Source of the DNA: Bacteroidota bacterium
GTDB lineage: Bacteria > Bacteroidota > Ignavibacteria > Ignavibacteriales > Melioribacteraceae
Assembly (NCBI GenBank): GCA_021812745.1
Contig: JAKAMS010000047.1
Span: forward strand, 1-11,521
Length of the DNA: 11,521 bases
Direction of reading: 5' to 3'
In this document: piece by piece, positions 6,744 through 11,521 of the stretch
Layout of the letters: the number at the start of each line of letters is the position of its first letter
How positions within the stretch are numbered: the stretch's first letter is position 1
The notes under the pieces: model-generated
The model's database searches: none
What the model was told of the DNA's origin: nothing
The model's input: only the letters and a program-made list of their open reading frames with translations
Position numbers and translations under genes: made by a program

Positions 6744-8219
6744 ATGTCAGCATCAGCAATAGAAGGTTTAACACCATCCATATTATGGAAAAGGTTTTAC
6801 GAAATCAGTCAAGTTCCCAGACCGTCTAAAAGCGAAGAGAGAATACGTTTATATCTTCGAAATTTTGCCGGGCAAAATAATTTATCCATGAAAGAAGATG
6901 AAGCCGGCAATATTGTTATTTTGATTCCACCTAAACCCGGATTTGAAAAAACTCCAACAGTGGTTCTGCAAAGCCATGTTGATATGGTATGCGAAAAAAA
7001 TAAAGATACAGTTCATGATTTTCTAAATGATCCATTAAAACTAATTCGGGACGGAGAATGGATAAAAGCCGACGGAACTACACTTGGAGCAGATAACGGT
7101 ATTGGTGCAGCAGCAGCACTCGCATTGATTAATGATGGTGATTTTGAGCATGGTCAGCTTGAACTGCTATTCACAATTGATGAAGAAACCGGTCTTACCG
7201 GTGTTAACAATTTGCAAAAAAACTTCATTACCGGAAAAACTCTATTGAATCTTGATACTGAAGAAGACGGCGCTTTTTATGTAGGATGTGCCGGAGGAAT
7301 GGATACTGTTGGGACATATAAAATCGAATATGATAAAATTGTAGATGGTTATCACCCGTTCTTACTTGCTATTTCTGGCTTGTTAGGCGGACATTCCGGA
7401 ATTAATATTGCAGACAGAAGAGCAAATGCTATTAAGCTTTTTGGAATTCTATTAGACCGACTTTCGGAATTTAATTATCAACTTGGTGTAATCAGCGGCG
7501 GCTCAAAAAGAAATGCTATTCCCCGTGAGGCAGAAGCTCTTATTTTTATGAATCCGGATCTCGAATCGAAAGCCAGAGAAATAATTAATGAGTTTTCTCT
7601 TGAATCAATCATAGAATTCAAAAATATCGAAGGTGATATAAAGATTACTTTCGAAGGGAAAGATATTTCAACAATAGACATCAAAAATGTTTATACAAAG
7701 TCTTTCAAAGAGAAAATAATCAATGCCATTCTTTCTATGCCACATGGCGTTATTGGGATGAGTCCTGAAATCCCGGAGTTAGTTGAAACATCTACAAATC
7801 TGGCGACTATTGTTAGTGAAGGTGATGAACTCAGAATTGGAACAAGTCAAAGAAGCTCTGTTGAAATCTTCAAAAAAAATATTGCACGCTCCGTACGTGC
7901 TGTTTTTGAATTGAGCGGTGCAGAAGTAAAAGTAGGCGATGGATACCCTGGCTGGCAGCCAAATATGGATTCAAAAATTCTGAAACTCTCAAAAGAAGTT
8001 TATAAAAAAATGTTTTCCAAAACACCGGAAGTAAAAGCAGTTCATGCGGGTTTAGAGTGCGGTATTCTTGCCGATAAATACCCCGGAATAGATATGGTTT
8101 CATTCGGACCAACAATTGAAGGAGCTCATTCGCCTGACGAACGTGTCAAAATTCCTGATGTTGAAAAATTTTACCGCTTGCTCAAAAGTATCTTATCAGA
8201 GATTGCAAGACAAAAATAA
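6744..8219 (+). CDS. pepD: Aminoacyl-histidine dipeptidase (cytosol non-specific dipeptidase, M20 family)
   Basis: PepD is a di-zinc cytosolic dipeptidase with broad specificity, including Xaa-His dipeptides such as carnosine. Its length of 491 is normal. The M20 metal and catalytic residues are all visible: H78 and D80 in LQSHVDMV, D117 in LGADNGIG (bridging Asp), E147 (general base) and E148 in DEETG, D171 in LNLDTEE, and H462 in GAHSPDE near the C-terminus. The dimerisation lid domain occupies roughly 205-385, beginning ISGLLGGHSGINIADRRANA (210-229). Spacing agrees with the Vibrio/E. coli enzyme within two residues in the N-terminal half. The ATG has a GGAG ribosome site five bases upstream. 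It follows the YchF-like gene by 54 nt, so they may share a transcript. No signal peptide is present, consistent with recycling peptides inside the cell. Confidence 0.96.
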   Translation: MSASAIEGLTPSILWKRFYEISQVPRPSKSEERIRLYLRNFAGQNNLSMKEDEAGNIVILIPPKPGFEKTPTVVLQSHVDMVCEKNKDTVHDFLNDPLKLIRDGEWIKADGTTLGADNGIGAAAALALINDGDFEHGQLELLFTIDEETGLTGVNNLQKNFITGKTLLNLDTEEDGAFYVGCAGGMDTVGTYKIEYDKIVDGYHPFLLAISGLLGGHSGINIADRRANAIKLFGILLDRLSEFNYQLGVISGGSKRNAIPREAEALIFMNPDLESKAREIINEFSLESIIEFKNIEGDIKITFEGKDISTIDIKNVYTKSFKEKIINAILSMPHGVIGMSPEIPELVETSTNLATIVSEGDELRIGTSQRSSVEIFKKNIARSVRAVFELSGAEVKVGDGYPGWQPNMDSKILKLSKEVYKKMFSKTPEVKAVHAGLECGILADKYPGIDMVSFGPTIEGAHSPDERVKIPDVEKFYRLLKSILSEIARQK

Positions 8220-8288
8220 ATTGAACTGTTGTGAAATTAACATGCTGTTTTCTGGAATTGATTTCCATTAACAACAAATAGATAAAAA

Positions 8289-10001
8289 ATGAAAAAAGAA
8301 CTTAAACTTTATGATGTGCCCAGAATTAATTCCATCCAAGAGATGGTCATCAATTCGGCAAAAAGTTACGGACCGAAACTAGCGCTGGAAGATTTAAACG
8401 ATACTCCGATTAATAAAATTACGTTTCGGGAATTGCAAGAGAATATTCTAAAATTTGGTTCCGCTCTTAAGGAACTGGGGTTAAAAGAAAGGGCACACAT
8501 TGCCGTAATCGGTGAGAACCGGGTCCAATGGGCGATTGCCTTTTTAACTTCTATGTCATTCAATTATGTAGCTGTTCCAATCGATAAAAATCTAACTAAG
8601 AATGAAATACAAAATATCATTCATGAATCTGATGCGGAAGCAATAATTTTTTCTGGCAGTTATTCCAGTATGATGGCTGAAGGAAGAAATTTTTTGAAAG
8701 CGCTCAAGTACTATATCTGTATGGATGAAACCGGCGAGGATAAAGAATTTTACAAGATGGCGGACTTAATCAGAAACGCTAAACCAATTCATACCGAAAA
8801 TCTGCCTGTGATTAACCCGGATGATCTTGCTGAAATTATTTTCACATCAGGTTCTCTTGGAAGGGCAAAGGGAGTTATGCTTTCACAAAAAAACCTTTCT
8901 GCAAATTTGATGGATATGGTCAGCATGGTTAAAATTGATAACCATGATAGATTCCTTTCAGTACTGCCGATGCATCATACCTATGAATGCACGTGTGGAA
9001 TGCTTTGTCCGCTTTATACAGGCGCGTCGGTTCATTTTGCGAGATCATTAAAAACCGTTGTTGACGATTTACAAAAAGTTAAAGCCACAATTCTTTTAGG
9101 TGTTCCTCTGTTGTACGATAAAATGTTTAAACGTGTTATGAAAGGTATTAGAGATGATAAAGTGAAATCTGTTATTGTTCCGCCTCTTGTTAAGTTGACT
9201 AATCTTTTCTCATCGGTAGGTTTGAAAGATGTAAAGAAAAAAATTTTTCACGAACTTCACGAAAAATTTGGAGGATCAGTCAGATTGTTTATTGCTGGCG
9301 GAGCCGCACCAGATCCATTGGTGGCAAAAGGACTGCGGGAATTTGGTTTTAGTTTTATTCAAGGTTATGGACTGACTGAAACCTCTCCTATTCTTGCTTT
9401 GAATAGAACGGATGCGTTTAAAGATGATGCTGCCGGATTGCTTCTGCCGCATGTTCAAATAAAAATTAATAACCCTGATGATAACGGAAGGGGAGAGATT
9501 TGGGCTAAATCGCCGAGTGTTATGCTTGGTTATTATAAGAACGAAAAAGCGACTGAAAACACTTTTGAAAACGGCTGGTTTAAAACAGGCGATATAGGTT
9601 TTATTGACGAAGATGGTTTTTTGCATATCAACGGGCGCAAGAAAAATGTAATAATTTCAAAAAGCGGCAAAAATGTTTTTCCCGAAGAAATTGAAGATAT
9701 TTTAAACCGAAGTCCTTTCATTCTTGAATGCCTCATTATTGGTGAAGAAGACCCTAAGCAGGGGGAAATTATTTCTGCTCAAATTGTTGTTGATGCGGAA
9801 GCTTTTATTGAATTGTCTGAAACAAATCAGATTCAAATTAACGACGAACTTTTACAGACTACCATTGCAGGCGAAGTGGAAAAGACAAATAAACAACTTG
9901 CGTCCCACAAACAGATTAAAAAGTTTACCATTCGAGAAAATGAGTTTGAGAAGACAACAACTCAAAAAATTAAAAGGTACTTGGTGAAAAACGATAATTG
10001 A
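8289..10001 (+). CDS. Long-chain fatty acid--CoA ligase (AMP-dependent synthetase family)
   Basis: Members of this family activate a carboxylic acid with ATP and join it to CoA via an acyl-AMP. The 570 residues show the full set of adenylation motifs in order: A3 FTSGSLGRAKGV (185-196), A4-region LPMHHTYE (226-233), A5 YGLTETSP (360-367), A7 TGDIG (433-437), A8 INGRKKNVIISKSGKNVFPE (447-466), and A10 KTTTQKIKR (555-563), with K560 as the catalytic Lys. The gate region and length best fit long-chain acyl-CoA ligases (FadD/FACL type), but the exact chain length is not readable, so no symbol is given. A3 is atypical: Leu and Ala replace the usual Thr and Pro of TSGTTGxPKG. No transmembrane segment is obvious. 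The ATG lacks a Shine-Dalgarno. A strong terminator follows the gene. ETF nearby would suit beta-oxidation. Confidence 0.92.
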   Translation: MKKELKLYDVPRINSIQEMVINSAKSYGPKLALEDLNDTPINKITFRELQENILKFGSALKELGLKERAHIAVIGENRVQWAIAFLTSMSFNYVAVPIDKNLTKNEIQNIIHESDAEAIIFSGSYSSMMAEGRNFLKALKYYICMDETGEDKEFYKMADLIRNAKPIHTENLPVINPDDLAEIIFTSGSLGRAKGVMLSQKNLSANLMDMVSMVKIDNHDRFLSVLPMHHTYECTCGMLCPLYTGASVHFARSLKTVVDDLQKVKATILLGVPLLYDKMFKRVMKGIRDDKVKSVIVPPLVKLTNLFSSVGLKDVKKKIFHELHEKFGGSVRLFIAGGAAPDPLVAKGLREFGFSFIQGYGLTETSPILALNRTDAFKDDAAGLLLPHVQIKINNPDDNGRGEIWAKSPSVMLGYYKNEKATENTFENGWFKTGDIGFIDEDGFLHINGRKKNVIISKSGKNVFPEEIEDILNRSPFILECLIIGEEDPKQGEIISAQIVVDAEAFIELSETNQIQINDELLQTTIAGEVEKTNKQLASHKQIKKFTIRENEFEKTTTQKIKRYLVKNDN

Positions 10002-10079
10002 TAACTATGCTTTACAACTTGCGGAAGGGAAATCTTAACATCTTCATTATTTTTAAGAATGCCGTAGGATTAATTAAAT

Positions 10080-10105
10080 GCCAGGGTTATTACTCTGGCT
10101 TTTTT
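10080..10105 (+). terminator. Rho-independent terminator after the acyl-CoA ligase
   Basis: A 7-bp stem, GCCAGGG with CTCTGGC (one G-T pair), encloses a 6-nt loop TTATTA and is followed directly by six T residues. It is 78 nt after the ligase stop and marks the end of that unit, so the lipoprotein genes beyond it should have their own promoter. The rest of the 10002-10217 gap shows no gene or other site that I can support. Confidence 0.75.
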
Positions 10106-10217
10106 ATGGGATATAACAATACTATTCGAAACTTTAGAAGCTATGGTAGAAAAAGTACATTGCAAATTTTAACGGATATTCTTAATGTTAATCAGAAATT
10201 TGAAATAAAAGGTGGGC

Positions 10218-10871
10218 ATGAAATTTATTCGGCATTTTAATTGGCTATTATTTTTTGCCATGCTTCCATTTTTACTTTCCTTCAATTCTTGCAGAAATAT
10301 TCCCCCTATGAATCAAATTCTTAATCTTTATATGTCACCTAAAATTGGTGAATATATGATCCAGAAAGTTGCATTATTGCCAATGGCACAAGATGATACT
10401 ACTGATAGCGGGACTTTCTACTCAACAAATCATTTCTTTAATGAATTGAGACGAAATTACCCTAATATGGAATTTGTAGTCCCACCTATAGATGTTGCAA
10501 ATGAATATGATACTTTAATTCTGAGTTTTATAAACGATGTAGAAAAATTAAAAAAACTAGACCTAAAATTGTTTTTTGATTCTCAAGTAGGTTATTCCGT
10601 TGGAGAAGAAAATCTTGATGCGATATTAATTGGGAGAATAGACACATGCGAAACAAAAACCGGCTTAGTTAGTGGTGGTTTTGCATTTGTGACATCATGT
10701 GAATTTAGATACTATCTAATTTCTTTAGTTGATGGCAGAGTCCTCTGGAAGGCTAATATTTTAGGTGAGGGAGATTATCCCGTTGTTAAACATGGACTAT
10801 CATACCCGCCGCTAGATTATGCTATTTCCAACGGGATTGATAAAATTATTACAAGTCTACCTTTTCATTAG
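10218..10871 (+). CDS. Putative lipoprotein, tandem paralogue A (function unknown)
   Basis: This 217-residue protein has a lipoprotein signal: basic MKFIRH, a hydrophobic core to residue 22, and FNSC with the lipidated Cys at 25. I chose the ATG at 10218 rather than the in-frame GTG at 10212 because it places Cys25 exactly where the downstream paralogue has it and leaves an AAGG ribosome site 5 nt upstream. The mature protein starts with a strand VALLPMAQDDTTD (49-61), then GTFYSTNHFFNEL, a VVP strand, DAILIG and a final YYLISLVDGRVLWKA. This order (LP strand, helix, VVP, DA.L.G, D...G..LW) resembles the envelope lipoproteins of the CsgG/LpoB/DUF799 type; that is a pattern-level inference, not an identified family. 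It would sit in the periplasm on a lipid anchor. It lies beyond the ligase terminator and is duplicated 92 nt downstream. Confidence 0.85.
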   Translation: MKFIRHFNWLLFFAMLPFLLSFNSCRNIPPMNQILNLYMSPKIGEYMIQKVALLPMAQDDTTDSGTFYSTNHFFNELRRNYPNMEFVVPPIDVANEYDTLILSFINDVEKLKKLDLKLFFDSQVGYSVGEENLDAILIGRIDTCETKTGLVSGGFAFVTSCEFRYYLISLVDGRVLWKANILGEGDYPVVKHGLSYPPLDYAISNGIDKIITSLPFH

Positions 10872-10962
10872 AATAGAAAAAACACTTCCACTGTTAAAAT
10901 AGAAAAGTCGGATATTGTCTTGTTTTATTGTAGAACACTTGAATAAGAATTTAGGGGCGGTG

Positions 10963-11521
10963 ATGAAATTTCAAGGACCATTTAATCATGTATTCCTTTT
11001 TGCTTTACTAACTTCTTTACTATATCTAAATGGTTGCAGAGATCTTGCACCGGAGAGCAAAATACTCGATCTTTATACCTCGCCAAAGATCAATGCATAT
11101 ACTATTCACCGGGTTGCATTATTGCCAATGGCACAAGACGATACTACCGATATCGGTACTTTTTATTCTACAAACCATTTTTTCAATGAGCTACAAAAAA
11201 ATTATTCTGACATGAAATTTGTTGTCCCGAATCTCAATGAGTCGAATGGATATGATACTCTAATTCCAAATTTTATAGAATCAATTGAAAAATTAAAAAG
11301 ACTTGACCTAAAAGAATTTTTCAACACTGATATTGGCGCTTCTGTTGATGAAGGAAATCCGGACGCAATATTAATTGGGAAAGTTGATAGGACGATTCCG
11401 AAATCCGGATTTATCAGGCGCTATTTTGCCAATGTAGTTTCCTGTGAATTCAGGTATTACCTGATTTCTTTGGTTGATGGAAGAGTCTTATGGAAGGCAG
11501 ATGTTTTAGGTGAAGAAGGAT
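10963..11521 (+). CDS. Putative lipoprotein, tandem paralogue B (3' end beyond window)
   Basis: The frame is open from the ATG at 10963 to the window edge, 186 codons, with no stop; by comparison with copy A about 30 residues are missing. The signal peptide is better than in copy A: MKFQGPFNHVF, a Leu-rich core, and a classic lipobox LNGC with Cys25. Hand alignment to copy A needs no gaps and gives about 65 percent identity over the mature part, including VALLPMAQDDTTD, GTFYSTNHFFNEL and the 20-residue block SCEFRYYLISLVDGRVLWKA. Differences cluster in the residues just after Cys25, the stretch after VVP, and the segment before SCEF. A GGGGCGG stretch precedes the start. The function is unknown; it is probably a surface or periplasmic lipoprotein related to copy A by duplication. 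Confidence 0.85.
   Translation, partial: MKFQGPFNHVFLFALLTSLLYLNGCRDLAPESKILDLYTSPKINAYTIHRVALLPMAQDDTTDIGTFYSTNHFFNELQKNYSDMKFVVPNLNESNGYDTLIPNFIESIEKLKRLDLKEFFNTDIGASVDEGNPDAILIGKVDRTIPKSGFIRRYFANVVSCEFRYYLISLVDGRVLWKADVLGEEG

Noticed and set aside
9276..9626. 116-codon minus-strand open frame
   Set aside because: It is antisense to the conserved A5-A8 motifs of the acyl-CoA ligase and carries no recognisable domain.
10212..10217. GTG at 10212 as the start of lipoprotein A
   Set aside because: The ATG six bases later puts the lipobox Cys at residue 25 exactly as in copy B and leaves AAGG as the ribosome site.
9998..10240. 80-codon open frame from TTG after the acyl-CoA ligase
   Set aside because: It starts with TTG inside the ligase stop region, contains the terminator hairpin and T-run at 10080-10105, overlaps the lipoprotein start in another frame, and its translation has no recognisable features.
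10872..10962. Direct repeat AATAGAAAA and AT-rich gap between the lipoprotein genes, considered as a recombination or attachment site
   Set aside because: A nine-base A-rich repeat is expected by chance in such sequence; no integrase, target duplication or matching copy elsewhere was seen.
11030..11215. 61-codon open frame near the right end
   Set aside because: It is a shifted frame inside lipoprotein copy B, whose own frame is open from 10963 to the edge and closely matches copy A.
1..11521. CRISPR arrays, tRNA or rRNA genes, insertion sequences, toxin-antitoxin or phage genes
   Set aside because: No regularly spaced repeats, cloverleaf-like sequence, transposase motifs or terminal inverted repeats were found on reading the window; nearly all sequence is used by the genes listed.

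Overview
The window reads as an AT-rich chromosomal segment from the FCB group (Bacteroidota / Chlorobiota / Ignavibacteriota), most likely an Ignavibacteria-like organism. The clues are a DUF2851 protein, a BFN-UVR bifunctional-nuclease-like protein, a type-2 OMP decarboxylase, candidate promoters of the TAnnTTTG form typical of this group, and several genes without a clear Shine-Dalgarno. This placement is inference from gene content; there is no rRNA or other marker here to prove it.

Layout, left to right. (1) Bases 1-1170, plus strand: the 3' end of rodA (peptidoglycan SEDS polymerase), then pyrF 13 nt later. (2) 1277-2761, plus: a DUF2851 protein that converges on, and overlaps by 8 bp, (3) a tight minus-strand operon at 5092-2754, transcribed etfB - etfA - BFN/UVR protein with 8-9 nt gaps. 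(4) 5213-10001, plus: clpS (divergent from etfB), a divergent YchF/DUF933 P-loop NTPase, pepD (aminoacyl-histidine dipeptidase), and a long-chain acyl-CoA ligase followed by a good rho-independent terminator at 10080-10105. (5) 10218 to the window end, plus: two tandem paralogous lipoproteins, the second cut by the window edge.

Most genes are housekeeping: cell-wall elongation, pyrimidine synthesis, electron transfer, proteolysis, peptide and fatty-acid use. ETF and the acyl-CoA ligase could both serve fatty-acid oxidation (activation, and electron removal from acyl-CoA dehydrogenases), and ClpS plus PepD both concern protein turnover, but nothing shows that they are co-regulated.

The parts that are least explained are the tandem lipoprotein pair (about two thirds identical, same Cys25 lipobox position, CsgG/LpoB-like sequence pattern, possible start of a longer array), the YchF-like protein with an altered P-loop, and the DUF2851 protein with a nuclease-like N-terminal pattern and a C-terminal cysteine cluster. 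I found no CRISPR array, insertion sequence, tRNA, rRNA or prophage gene. No gene-free stretch exceeds 300 bases; the longest is 10002-10217.
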